Part shown: in pieces, positions 14,488 through 23,140 of the stretch
Position numbering within the stretch: the stretch's first letter is position 1
How the letters are laid out: every line of letters starts with the position of its first letter
Assembly (NCBI RefSeq): GCF_000744835.1
Contig: NZ_JQMS01000001.1
Span: 2,976,001 to 3,040,000, forward strand
DNA: 64,000 nucleotides
Direction: 5' to 3'
Source: Flavobacterium sp. 83
GTDB taxonomy: Bacteria > Bacteroidota > Bacteroidia > Flavobacteriales > Flavobacteriaceae
The notes under the pieces: model-generated
Told to the model about the DNA's origin: nothing
Database searches by the model: none
What the model saw: the letters and a program-made list of their open reading frames with translations, nothing else
Translations under genes and position numbers: made by a program

Positions 14488-17439
14488 ATGAAAAGAAATG
14501 TAATAGGAATTCTGTTTCTTTTAACTAGTATTTCTATACAGGCACATCAATCCGATTTGTCAACAGTAATGATTTATCAGAACGAAAAAGGGAAATGCTA
14601 TTTACAAATATACAGTTCACTAACCGCATTTAAAGGGGAGGTAGATTATAAATATGGAAAGAATGCTTATAAAACTCCCGAAGAATTTAGAGCATTGGTA
14701 ACAGATCATTTCAAAAAAAATGTTCTGTTTATTTGTAATGATCAGGACACCCTTAAATTTGGCAAACCCCTAGTATTATTAGGACACGAAACTAAACTGG
14801 TTGTAGAAGTATTTGGTTTTTCTAAAAATATTAGCTCCATGTATTTTAAAAATGGAATGTTTATGGATACTCCACATAATCAAAGCTCCTTAATTATATT
14901 AAAAAAAGGATTGCCCAACCAATTATACGTTTTGAATGACGAGAATAAGCAACAAATTGATCTGGTTTTGGAGAATGGGAAATGGCAATCCACTACTTCA
15001 ATTTTAAATTTATCGATGGCGCTCTTTTTGTTTTGGGGTTCTATAATAGTGTTGCTATTGAGTATTCCATTATTATTCAGAAAATTTAAACCTAATTTTG
15101 GTTCGAAAACAATTCTTTTACTTCTATTTGTTTCGACCGCTACGTTTGCTCAAAACAACAAACAGAATATTCGTGGAAACGTGACTGATAAATTGTCTCA
15201 AACACCCATAATTGGTGCGGCAGTTCAAATAAATAATTCCGAAAAACAAACTGTAACCGATGAAAAAGGAAATTATATTTTAACCGATATTACTCCTGAC
15301 CGTTACGAAATTAAAGTTTCATTAGCTGGTTATAAAGAAGTGGTAATCCCAGAGGTGATTGTGACATCGGGTAAAGAGGTTATTTTGGATATTACTTTGG
15401 AAGATGAATTCAAAAAACTGGACGAAGTAGTTGTGAAAGCATCCAAAAAATCGGGAACAATTAATAAATTTGCAACAGTGAGCGCCCGAACATTTTCTAT
15501 GGAAGAGGTCAATCGTTACGCTGGTGGAAGAAGCGATGTGGCACGAATGGCAGCAAATTTTGCTGGTGTTAGCACCCCCGATGACAGCAGAAATGATATC
15601 GTAATTAGAGGAAATTCGCCTGTTGGTGTTTTATGGCGCATTGACGGAATGAATGTAACCAATCCAAATCACTTTGCAACGGTTGGAACGACTGGTGGAG
15701 CCGTAAGTGCCTTGAATACCAATTTATTAAAGAATTCCGATTTCTTTACATCCGCTTTTCCTGCCGAATATGGTAATGCTACTTCGGGTGTTTTTGATAT
15801 TGGTTTTAGAAATGGAAATTCAAAAAAGAGAGAAACTACCATTCAATTGGGTGTTATTACAGGTCTTGAAGCCACAACTGAAGGACCAATTAACAAAGAA
15901 AAAGGTTCCTCCTATTTAGTTGGATATCGATATGGTTTAGCTGGTGTAGCAAAACTGGTTGGAGTTGATATAGGAACAACAGCAACACCGTCTTATCAAG
16001 ATTTATCGTTTAAATTGAATAGTGGTACTTCTAAATTGGGCAAATTTTCAATGTTCGGAATTTTGGCTTCCAGCACCATAAATATTGAAGGTGGAAATTC
16101 AAATTCTTTATATGGGAATGGCAATCAGGTTGATTTTGCCAGTAAAATTGGAATAGTTGGCTTGAATTATTTCAAACAAATTAATATTAAATCGTTTATC
16201 AGTTCGACCATTGGATTGAATTATTCCAAAACAGACCAAACTTCATATGATTTCGACAGAATGGCAAATGCTACTTTTACCAAAGAAGTGAGTAATGTGG
16301 CCAAAACTGGCTATAATTTTAGCACCACTTATAATTTAAAATTAAATCCAAAGTTTTTTATAAAAGCGGGAATTCAAGATGAATTGATGGGCTTGGATCT
16401 ATTTTATAAAACAAAGCAAAACAGTTCCGATACTTGGAAACAAGTTTGGGATACAAACAGTTCTACTAATTTGGCGCAAGCTTTTGTTCAGGCTAAATAC
16501 AACATTAGCGAAAAGTTGATTTTAAATGCTGGTATTCATTCGCAAAAGTTTTTCTTGAATAATTCGGTTTCAGTTGAACCGCGTTTGGGATTGAAATATG
16601 CTGTAAACAGCAAAAGTAGTTTTAGTCTAGGGTATGGTTTACATTCACAAATGCAGCCAATTAATGTTTATTTTCTTCAAACTCAAAACACGGATGGCTC
16701 GTATGCTTTCAACAACAAAAATTTAGATTCCACCAAAAGCCAGCATTTTGTTTTGGGATATGATTTACAACCGTTTCAGGATTGGCGATTGAAAACCGAA
16801 GTGTATTATCAAGCTATTGCTAATGTTCCGGTGAATACTTTTTCGAGTAGTTATTCGATGCTGAACACAGGTTCAAGCTTCAAAACCGATTTAGAAGACA
16901 ATCTTATTAATGCAGGAACTGGAACCAATTATGGTGCAGAAGTTACCATTGAGAAATTCTTCAGCAAGGGCTATTATGGCTTGTTTACTTCGTCTTTATA
17001 CAATTCAAAATACAAAGGAAGTGATGGTGTAGAACGAAATACGGCTTTCAACGGAAAATATGTTTTCAATGTTTTAGGAGGAAAAGAATGGAAAGTTGGT
17101 GGTCAAAATAAAATTTCGACAGACGTTAAATTCACCAATGCTGGCGGAAGAGCTTATACTCCAGTTGATATTTCGGCATCGCAAGATGCAGGTCAGGAAG
17201 TGTTGTCAACAGACGCCTATTCCGCCAATTATGACAATTATTTCCGTTTGGATGTAAAAGGAAGTTATATCATTAATAGCAAAACCAAAAAGCTATCCCA
17301 ATCCTTTTCGTTGGATTTACAAAATGTGACCAATCATAAAAATATGTTTTCACAAACGTATGATAATAGAAGTATGAGTTTGAATACAACCTATCAATTG
17401 GGTTTCTTTCCTAATTTTATTTATAAATTGCAGTTTTAA
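14488..17439 (+). CDS. TonB-dependent outer-membrane receptor with an extra N-terminal exported domain
   Basis: A 983-residue protein. Residues 1-19 are a signal peptide (before HQSDLS). Residues 20-170 form a domain resembling the exported module found next to HupE/UreJ-like or DUF6702 proteins. Residues 176-196 are a transmembrane helix. Residues 207-222 look like a second signal peptide ending TATFAQ. A carboxypeptidase-regulatory-like domain (about 225-315), the plug (about 325-430) and a beta-barrel follow, ending in GFFPNFIYKLQF with terminal Phe. The core is a normal TonB-dependent receptor that takes up a chelate or nutrient across the outer membrane. The ATG at 14488 gives a proper signal peptide; the upstream in-frame ATG at 14458 overlaps the previous gene. 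Substrate unknown; neighbours suggest a metal. Confidence 0.85.
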   Translation: MKRNVIGILFLLTSISIQAHQSDLSTVMIYQNEKGKCYLQIYSSLTAFKGEVDYKYGKNAYKTPEEFRALVTDHFKKNVLFICNDQDTLKFGKPLVLLGHETKLVVEVFGFSKNISSMYFKNGMFMDTPHNQSSLIILKKGLPNQLYVLNDENKQQIDLVLENGKWQSTTSILNLSMALFLFWGSIIVLLLSIPLLFRKFKPNFGSKTILLLLFVSTATFAQNNKQNIRGNVTDKLSQTPIIGAAVQINNSEKQTVTDEKGNYILTDITPDRYEIKVSLAGYKEVVIPEVIVTSGKEVILDITLEDEFKKLDEVVVKASKKSGTINKFATVSARTFSMEEVNRYAGGRSDVARMAANFAGVSTPDDSRNDIVIRGNSPVGVLWRIDGMNVTNPNHFATVGTTGGAVSALNTNLLKNSDFFTSAFPAEYGNATSGVFDIGFRNGNSKKRETTIQLGVITGLEATTEGPINKEKGSSYLVGYRYGLAGVAKLVGVDIGTTATPSYQDLSFKLNSGTSKLGKFSMFGILASSTINIEGGNSNSLYGNGNQVDFASKIGIVGLNYFKQINIKSFISSTIGLNYSKTDQTSYDFDRMANATFTKEVSNVAKTGYNFSTTYNLKLNPKFFIKAGIQDELMGLDLFYKTKQNSSDTWKQVWDTNSSTNLAQAFVQAKYNISEKLILNAGIHSQKFFLNNSVSVEPRLGLKYAVNSKSSFSLGYGLHSQMQPINVYFLQTQNTDGSYAFNNKNLDSTKSQHFVLGYDLQPFQDWRLKTEVYYQAIANVPVNTFSSSYSMLNTGSSFKTDLEDNLINAGTGTNYGAEVTIEKFFSKGYYGLFTSSLYNSKYKGSDGVERNTAFNGKYVFNVLGGKEWKVGGQNKISTDVKFTNAGGRAYTPVDISASQDAGQEVLSTDAYSANYDNYFRLDVKGSYIINSKTKKLSQSFSLDLQNVTNHKNMFSQTYDNRSMSLNTTYQLGFFPNFIYKLQF

Positions 17440-17451
17440 AAAACAAATACG

Positions 17452-17474
17452 ATTGTAAAATCTAATTTTACAAT
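17452..17474. terminator. AT-rich perfect hairpin after the receptor gene
   Basis: ATTGTAAAAT (17452-17461) and ATTTTACAAT (17465-17474) are perfect inverted repeats around CTA, 13 nt past the receptor stop. There is no GC-rich core or U-run, so it may be a weak attenuator, an mRNA 3'-end stabiliser or a protein-binding site. Confidence 0.35.
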
Positions 17475-17506
17475 TAAAATTAATAACAAATAAAATTTTA
17501 AAAATT

Positions 17507-17899
17507 ATGAGAACATATATTGTAATATCAGTCTTTTTTATCAGTTTATTTTCGGGTGCTTGCTTTGCTCAACCCCAACCCGACGGCAAAGGACGCAAAC
17601 CACCAACCATTGAGGAACGGTTGAAAATGGTTAACGAAAAAATTTGCCAGCCACTCAAACTAGACAAAAACCAAACGGCAAAAGTGAGTGCTGCCTTCAA
17701 AGACTTTTTTACAGAAATGGAAAAGTTAGTTGATTTTAAATCAAATCCACCGAGTATGCCCGAAAAATCGAAAGTAGATGCACTTGCAAAAATCAGGGAT
17801 AATAAAGTAAAAAAAGTCATCCCTGAAAATGCATTTGAGAAGTACATCGAACTCGAAAAAACGACACGCCCGCCGCACGAAGGAAATCCTCCAAAGTAA
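17507..17899 (+). CDS. Small periplasmic Spy/CpxP-like protein
   Basis: A 130-residue exported protein with signal peptide MRTYIVISVFFISLFSGACFA ahead of QPQPDGKGRKPPT. The mature part is helical and charged (TIEERLKMVNEKICQPLKLDKNQTAKVSAAFKDFFTEME), like the LTxxQ-type helices of Spy/CpxP/CnrX-type periplasmic sensors or chaperones, though the exact motif is not clear. In other bacteria such proteins sense or buffer metal or envelope stress next to two-component systems, and here a LytS/LytTR pair follows. It is flanked by two versions of a receptor 3' end (see the remnant at 17959). Confidence 0.65.
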   Translation: MRTYIVISVFFISLFSGACFAQPQPDGKGRKPPTIEERLKMVNEKICQPLKLDKNQTAKVSAAFKDFFTEMEKLVDFKSNPPSMPEKSKVDALAKIRDNKVKKVIPENAFEKYIELEKTTRPPHEGNPPK

Positions 17900-17958
17900 T
17901 AAATGGCTTATCAAACGACTATGAAATAGGCTTCCAATTAACAACTAATCTGTCAACA

Positions 17959-17991
17959 GGGTTTCTTTCCAAATTTAATTTATAAATTGCA
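17959..17991 (+). pseudogene. Remnant of a TonB-receptor 3' end
   Basis: These 33 bases match the last codons of the upstream receptor gene (17400-17432) with two mismatches. Read in the right frame they give GFFPNLIYKLHF against GFFPNFIYKLQF in the receptor. The frame upstream is closed by stops and no start exists, so it is a decayed fragment of a duplicated receptor end. The small Spy-like gene now lies between the intact end and the remnant, which suggests insertion or unequal recombination. Confidence 0.55.
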
Positions 17992-18008
17992 TTTTTTAAG
18001 AAAAAATA

Positions 18009-19019
18009 ATGAAGAATTCAAAATTTAAAATAATAAACAAATTAGGAATTGCGATTGCAATAGCATTCTTTTTTAAAATCGCGTTTTTTCGAATTGAGGA
18101 ATTTTTTGAATGGGATTTACTATTCATAACTGTCATTATAGTAATAATTTGGCAAGGAAATGAAGCTATCGACAACTTGTTGAATACCAAGTATCCTTGG
18201 ATTGAAAACACTAAAAAGAGGTTGATTATTCAGAGTATACTTTCGTTTGTTTATACCTCAATTACCTTGTTTGCTTTGATGTATTTGCTGCATCAATTAC
18301 GGTTTGGTGATGGCCAAATTATCAATCGTAAAATGATGGAAATTTTTCCACCAGCCATTCTTTTTACTTTGGCGCTTTTGGCCGTCAAAATTGGAAGTGA
18401 ATTTTTTAGTGCTTTAAAAAATAGTTTAGTTGAAATAGAAAAATACAAAACTGAAAGTGCTAATGCTCAATTGCAAAACTTAAAAAATCAATTAAATCCC
18501 CATTTCTTATTCAATAATTTAAGTGTTTTGACTTCGTTGGTTTATAAGAACCAAGACAAAGCCGCTGATTTTATCACTGAATTGGCCAAAGTATACCGCT
18601 ATGTTTTGGATACCAAAAATGCTGAATTAGTTCCTTTACAAGAAGAATTGGATTTTATAAATCATTATATTTATTTGCAAAAAATACGATTTGAAGACAG
18701 TGTTCTTTTTGAAATAAAAATAGAGGAAAGCCAAAAATCAGCTTTTATATTGCCAATGTGTTTGCAAATGTTAGTTGAAAATACAATTCAGCACAACGAA
18801 ACTTCGCAAGCCAATCCGTTGAAAGTTTTAATTTATACGCAAAACAATTCATTAATCATCGAAAACCCAATTTTGCCAAGAAGCAACACTGCAGAAAGCA
18901 CTAAAACTGGGTCGAAAAATATAGAGCAACGGTATTCCTTTTTTACCGACAAAAAAGTCATCGTTTCTAACAACGGAGAAATTTTTAAAGTAATTTTACC
19001 TTTAATACAGAAAAAATGA
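18009..19019 (+). CDS. LytS/YehU-type sensor histidine kinase
   Basis: A 336-residue membrane histidine kinase of the His_kinase (PF06580) type. The N-terminal ~130 residues hold four hydrophobic helices with no obvious periplasmic sensor domain. A coiled segment (EIEKYKTESANAQLQNL) leads into the phosphoacceptor motif NQLNPHFLFNNLSVL. An HATPase region follows with LVENTIQHN (N box) but a poorly recognisable G box. It overlaps the LytTR regulator by 4 nt (ATGA). Together with the operator-like repeats 7.5 kb upstream it probably controls the YHYH/SCO/receptor cluster. The stimulus is unknown. Confidence 0.88.
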   Translation: MKNSKFKIINKLGIAIAIAFFFKIAFFRIEEFFEWDLLFITVIIVIIWQGNEAIDNLLNTKYPWIENTKKRLIIQSILSFVYTSITLFALMYLLHQLRFGDGQIINRKMMEIFPPAILFTLALLAVKIGSEFFSALKNSLVEIEKYKTESANAQLQNLKNQLNPHFLFNNLSVLTSLVYKNQDKAADFITELAKVYRYVLDTKNAELVPLQEELDFINHYIYLQKIRFEDSVLFEIKIEESQKSAFILPMCLQMLVENTIQHNETSQANPLKVLIYTQNNSLIIENPILPRSNTAESTKTGSKNIEQRYSFFTDKKVIVSNNGEIFKVILPLIQKK

Positions 19020-19771
19020 AAGTAATAATTATAGAAGACGAAAAATTATCGGCAGAACATTTGACTGTTCTTTTGCAGAAAATAGATCCCTCTATAACTG
19101 TGATTAAATATTTTGATACAATTAAAACGTCGGTAACGGCTTTCAAGGAAGGTTTAACTGCCAATTTAATCTTTATGGACATTCATTTGGCTGACGGCAA
19201 TAGTTTTGAGATTTTCAACCAAATAGAACTTGAAATTCCTGTTGTTTTTACTACCGCTTTCGATAATTATGCCATTCAGGCTTTCAAGCAAAATAGCATC
19301 GATTATTTATTGAAACCCATTGCTTTACAAGAGTTGCAATTTGCTATGGAAAAGTTTAAAAAGCAACAACAAGTAGGAAATAAAGACCTTATTTCAAGTA
19401 TTTCAACGGCTTATCAGCAAATGAATAAAGAGTATAAAACACGCTTTTTAGTCAAATCAGGTCAAACCATCGAGACCATAAAAATCGAAGAAATTCATCA
19501 TTTTGAAACTAGGGAAAGCCTATCTTTTTTAGTGACCCATAAAGGAAGCCACTATTCAATTGACTATTCATTAGACCAACTGGAATCGATATTGCAACCT
19601 AAAAACTTCTTCCGCATCAATAGAAAAATAATTCTAAATATTCATTCAATAGAGAAAGTGAATACTTATTTCAATAGCCGTTTATCTATTGCAACTAAAT
19701 TTTTAGATAATGACGCTAGAATTGTAAGTCGGGACCGAGTAAATGATTTAAAAAAATGGTTGGATAATTAA
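19016..19771 (+). CDS. LytTR-family response regulator
   Basis: A 251-residue regulator with a receiver domain (acidic pocket IIEDE, phospho-acceptor Asp55 in LIFMDIHLADG, TTAFDNYAIQAF, and Lys in YLLKPI). A C-terminal LytTR DNA-binding domain begins around residue 145 (RFLVKSGQTIETIKIEEIHH) and ends in VSRDRVNDLKKWL. LytTR proteins bind paired direct repeats spaced two helical turns apart; such a pair is found at 11424-11456. It is translationally coupled to the kinase. Confidence 0.93.
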   Translation: MKVIIIEDEKLSAEHLTVLLQKIDPSITVIKYFDTIKTSVTAFKEGLTANLIFMDIHLADGNSFEIFNQIELEIPVVFTTAFDNYAIQAFKQNSIDYLLKPIALQELQFAMEKFKKQQQVGNKDLISSISTAYQQMNKEYKTRFLVKSGQTIETIKIEEIHHFETRESLSFLVTHKGSHYSIDYSLDQLESILQPKNFFRINRKIILNIHSIEKVNTYFNSRLSIATKFLDNDARIVSRDRVNDLKKWLDN

Positions 19772-19929
19772 ATTATCAAAGTCTAGAGTTATAGAAGTAT
19801 TAATTTATATATATATTTAGTTTTATAGATGTAATTTTTGATACTTTCATCATCATGGAAATATTCCTGTTATTGAAATCAATAATATAAAAAAATATAA
19901 CAAATTTACACAAAACTGTTATATTTTTT

Positions 19930-19937
19930 TATCTTTG
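19930..19937 (+). promoter_or_regulatory. Promoter -7 box for the 2-oxoacid dehydrogenase E1
   Basis: TATCTTTG matches TAnnTTTG and ends 24 nt before the start codon of the E1 gene. The sequence upstream is strongly AT-rich with no clear -33 element. Confidence 0.5.
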
Positions 19938-19960
19938 AACCATACATTAAAACTGAAAAA

Positions 19961-21937
19961 ATGATCTTCGATAGAAAAAATCTTACTGACAATCAATTAT
20001 TAGATTTATATAAAAGAATACTGAAACCAAGACTTATTGAGGAGAAAATGTTGATTCTTATTCGTCAGGGAAAAGTATCCAAATGGTTTTCAGGAATTGG
20101 CCAAGAGGCTATTTCTGTTGGTGTTACAGCAGTTTTAGATTCTGATGAGTATATTTTGCCAATGCACAGAAATCTAGGCGTTTTTACAGGAAGAAACATT
20201 CCATTGTACCGATTGTTTTCACAATGGCAAGGCAAAGCCAATGGTTTTACCAAAGGTCGTGATCGAAGTTTTCACTTTGGAACCCAACAATATAAAATTA
20301 TTGGAATGATTTCTCATCTTGGCCCACAATTAGGAGTGGCTGACGGAATTGCTTTAGCCAATAAACTCAAAAAAAACGGTAAAATCACAGCTGTTTTCAC
20401 TGGTGAAGGCGCAACTAGTGAAGGCGATTTTCATGAAGCTTTGAATATAGCTTCAGTTTGGGAATTGCCAGTTATGTTTGTAATAGAGAATAATGGTTAC
20501 GGACTATCGACACCTACAAATGAACAATACCGATGTGAAAACCTTGCCGATAAAGGGAAAGGCTATGGAATGGAAAGTCATATTGTTGATGGAAATAATA
20601 TACTTGAAGTTTTTAATTTATTATCTGAATTGAAGGCTTCGATGAAAGAAAATCCACGTCCGGTTTTATTAGAATTCAAAACTTTTAGAATGCGCGGACA
20701 CGAAGAGGCGAGTGGCACTAAATATGTTCCACAGGAGTTAATGGATATGTGGGCAATCAAAGATCCAGTAGAAAATTATAAAAAATATTTGATAGAAAAC
20801 GGAATTCTTACTGCTGATTTTGACACTGTTTTACATGCTGAAATAAAGAAAGACATTGATGAAAGTTTGGCTGTTGCTAATGCCGAACCAGAAATTGAAG
20901 CTACATTAAGTGAAGAATTAAATGATGTTTATAAATCATATACATTTGAACACGTTAACCCATCTGAAGATAAGGAAAATATTCGTTTTATAGATGCTAT
21001 TTCTACCAGTTTGCGACAATCTATGGAACGTCACGAAAACTCAGTAATCATGGGTCAAGATATTGCTGAATATGGTGGTGCTTTCAAAATTACCGATGGT
21101 TTTGTAGCGCAGTTTGGTAAAGAACGGGTTATCAATACGCCTATTTGTGAAAGCGCCGTGGTTTCGGCCGGAATGGGATTATCTATAAATGGCTATAAAG
21201 CGATTGTTGAAATGCAGTTTGCTGATTTTGTTTCGACAGGATTTAATCCAATTGTGAATTTATTAGCAAAGTCACATTACCGTTGGTTAGAAAAGGCTGA
21301 TGTTGTAGTACGGATGCCTTGCGGCGGCGGAACACAAGCTGGTCCTTTTCATTCGCAAACTAATGAAGCTTGGTTTACTAAAACACCAGGTTTAAAAGTG
21401 GTTTATCCAGCATTTCCTTATGATGCCAAAGGATTATTGAATACCTCAATAAACGACCCGAATCCAGTATTATTCTTTGAACACAAGCAATTGTACCGAA
21501 GTATTTATCAAGATGTTCCTACTGATTATTATACGATTCCACTAGGAAAAGCGGCTTTATTGAAAGAAGGAAATCAGGTTACGATTATTTCATTTGGAGC
21601 AGCGGTACATTGGGCATTGGAAACTTTAGCTAAAAACCCTCACATCTCAGCTGATTTATTGGATTTGAGAACTTTACAGCCCTTGGATACCGAAGCTATT
21701 TTTGCATCGGTAAAGAAAACAGGAAGAGTGATTATTTATCAGGAAGACAGTATGTTTGGCGGAATTGCCAGTGATATTTCGGCAATGATTATGGAAAATT
21801 GCTTTAAATATCTTGATGCTCCAGTTAAGCGTGTCGCAAGTTTAGATACGCCAATTCCTTTTACAAAAGCGTTGGAAGATCAATATTTACCGAAAGCAAG
21901 ATTCGAAAATGATTTGAAAGAACTTTTAGCCTATTAA
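19961..21937 (+). CDS. 2-oxoacid (branched-chain type) dehydrogenase E1, fused alpha and beta subunits
   Basis: A 658-residue fusion. Residues 1-320 are the alpha part with the thiamine-diphosphate motif GEGATSEGDFHEALN ... ENNGYGLS. Residues about 335-658 are the beta part (IMGQDIAEYGGAFKITDGF, ICESAVVSAGMGLS, transketolase C-terminal domain). It decarboxylates a 2-oxoacid and transfers the acyl group to a lipoylated E2, giving acyl-CoA. Fused alpha/beta E1 proteins of this size are typical of Bacteroidota and usually assigned to branched-chain 2-oxoacids. E2 and E3 are not in the window. It has its own promoter. Confidence 0.9.
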   Translation: MIFDRKNLTDNQLLDLYKRILKPRLIEEKMLILIRQGKVSKWFSGIGQEAISVGVTAVLDSDEYILPMHRNLGVFTGRNIPLYRLFSQWQGKANGFTKGRDRSFHFGTQQYKIIGMISHLGPQLGVADGIALANKLKKNGKITAVFTGEGATSEGDFHEALNIASVWELPVMFVIENNGYGLSTPTNEQYRCENLADKGKGYGMESHIVDGNNILEVFNLLSELKASMKENPRPVLLEFKTFRMRGHEEASGTKYVPQELMDMWAIKDPVENYKKYLIENGILTADFDTVLHAEIKKDIDESLAVANAEPEIEATLSEELNDVYKSYTFEHVNPSEDKENIRFIDAISTSLRQSMERHENSVIMGQDIAEYGGAFKITDGFVAQFGKERVINTPICESAVVSAGMGLSINGYKAIVEMQFADFVSTGFNPIVNLLAKSHYRWLEKADVVVRMPCGGGTQAGPFHSQTNEAWFTKTPGLKVVYPAFPYDAKGLLNTSINDPNPVLFFEHKQLYRSIYQDVPTDYYTIPLGKAALLKEGNQVTIISFGAAVHWALETLAKNPHISADLLDLRTLQPLDTEAIFASVKKTGRVIIYQEDSMFGGIASDISAMIMENCFKYLDAPVKRVASLDTPIPFTKALEDQYLPKARFENDLKELLAY

Positions 21938-21978
21938 TTTTTGGGATTATAATTAGGTTGTTTTTAAAGTTTTAAATT

Positions 21979-22095
21979 CTAAAAATAACCTAATATCCAA
22001 TAGATAATTATAAATAGTATAATTGTGCCAAAACAGCCGCCACCTAATTTTTTGGCGCCATAACCTGCGAGTATTGTCTTGAAAAATCCATTCAT
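21979..22095 (-). CDS. Small membrane protein, 38 aa
   Basis: An ATG at 22095 opens a 38-codon frame with an amphipathic basic start (MNGFFKTILAGYGAKKLGGG), then CFGT and one hydrophobic helix (IILFIIIYWILGYF) to the C-terminus. The KKLGGGCFGT segment, with a GGG-Cys turn ahead of a single membrane helix, is not what a random frame looks like, and I recall similar 38-40 aa proteins in flavobacteria. It lies in the gap between the E1 gene and a LysR gene. Function unknown. Confidence 0.6.
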   Translation of the reverse strand: MNGFFKTILAGYGAKKLGGGCFGTIILFIIIYWILGYF

Positions 22096-22150
22096 AATTG
22101 AAATGTTTAAATGTTCTTTAAAAGTAATGAATATTTTGGAACGTAGTACT

Positions 22151-23044
22151 TTAGTTTAATTCTAGAAAAATTTTCTTGATTAAGGCAATTTCTTCCTGAT
22201 ATATTGTTTTTTTCCTGGTCGCAAAATAAAGCGTATTTTTTAATGGAGTCTTCCCTTCCCAAATCATTTTAATGGAACCGTTATCAATTTCTTTTCGGCA
22301 AAGAAAATCAGGAACAACAGCCAATCCCTTACCACTGCTTAAACAACGAATTATTGAATTTAGATTAGGAACAATATAATTAGGTCTGAAATCAGGATGT
22401 TTATTAAAATTTAACTGCCAGAAACGGCGTAAATGTTCCATATCTCCTGTAGTTCCATACCATTTTTGTTGTTTTAACCAATTTTCGATTTCTTCTATAC
22501 TTTTATTTTTCTCAATGGAATTGAATTCTAAATTGTCAATTTCACTTCCGCCTACAAGCACAATAGTTTCTGATGAAAAGGCTTGATATTCTATTGCATT
22601 TTTAATTACCATTTGCGGTGTGATGATTAAATCCAGAATTCCTTTTTCTAAACTTTCGACCATTTCAGGATATTCACCAAACTGAATGATAACATTAAAT
22701 GGCAAGGTCGAAACATACTGTTCCAATGTAATTTGGAATGTTTCAAAACACATTCCCACACTTATGGTTGGTGTATTTTTCTCCGTGCTGCGTTGAAAAT
22801 TTTTCTCGGCTTCCTCTAGTTTGGTCAACGCTTCAATGATAAAATTGTAGAGCACTTTTCCTTTTTCGGTTGGAACCATTTTTCGTCCAGTTCGGTCAAA
22901 TAATTTATAACCTACATAATTTTCCAAGGAACTCAAATGCAGACTCACGCCCGGTTGAGAAATAAACAATACTTCAGCAGCGCTTGTTAACGTTCCTGTT
23001 TTATAAACTGCTTTGAAAGTGCGATACCATTCTAAATTGATCAT
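22151..23044 (-). CDS. LysR-family transcriptional regulator
   Basis: A 297-residue LysR regulator: winged helix at residues 1-60 (LTSAAEVLFISQPGVSLHLSSLE), linker helix, effector-binding domain to the C-terminus. It is divergent from an NAD(P)H oxidoreductase/monooxygenase pair across a 96-bp spacer carrying back-to-back -7 boxes, so it very probably controls that pair. The likely inducer is a quinone or other electrophile, inferred from the target enzymes. Confidence 0.9.
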   Translation of the reverse strand: MINLEWYRTFKAVYKTGTLTSAAEVLFISQPGVSLHLSSLENYVGYKLFDRTGRKMVPTEKGKVLYNFIIEALTKLEEAEKNFQRSTEKNTPTISVGMCFETFQITLEQYVSTLPFNVIIQFGEYPEMVESLEKGILDLIITPQMVIKNAIEYQAFSSETIVLVGGSEIDNLEFNSIEKNKSIEEIENWLKQQKWYGTTGDMEHLRRFWQLNFNKHPDFRPNYIVPNLNSIIRCLSSGKGLAVVPDFLCRKEIDNGSIKMIWEGKTPLKNTLYFATRKKTIYQEEIALIKKIFLELN

Positions 23045-23063
23045 AACTATTATAATTATAATA

Positions 23064-23115
23064 CAAAGGTATGAATTAAGCTATTTTAATAATAGACTTT
23101 CTCGTTCTAACTTTG
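23064..23115. promoter_or_regulatory. Divergent promoter region with possible LysR site
   Basis: TACCTTTG on the minus strand (23071 to 23064) lies 20 nt before the LysR start. TAACTTTG on the plus strand (23108-23115) lies 25 nt before the oxidoreductase start. Both fit TAnnTTTG. Between them ATTAA (23074-23078) and TTAAT (23085-23089) form a short inverted repeat of the T-N11-A type LysR proteins bind. Confidence 0.5.
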
Positions 23116-23140
23116 CACCATTAAATTAAATATACAAATC

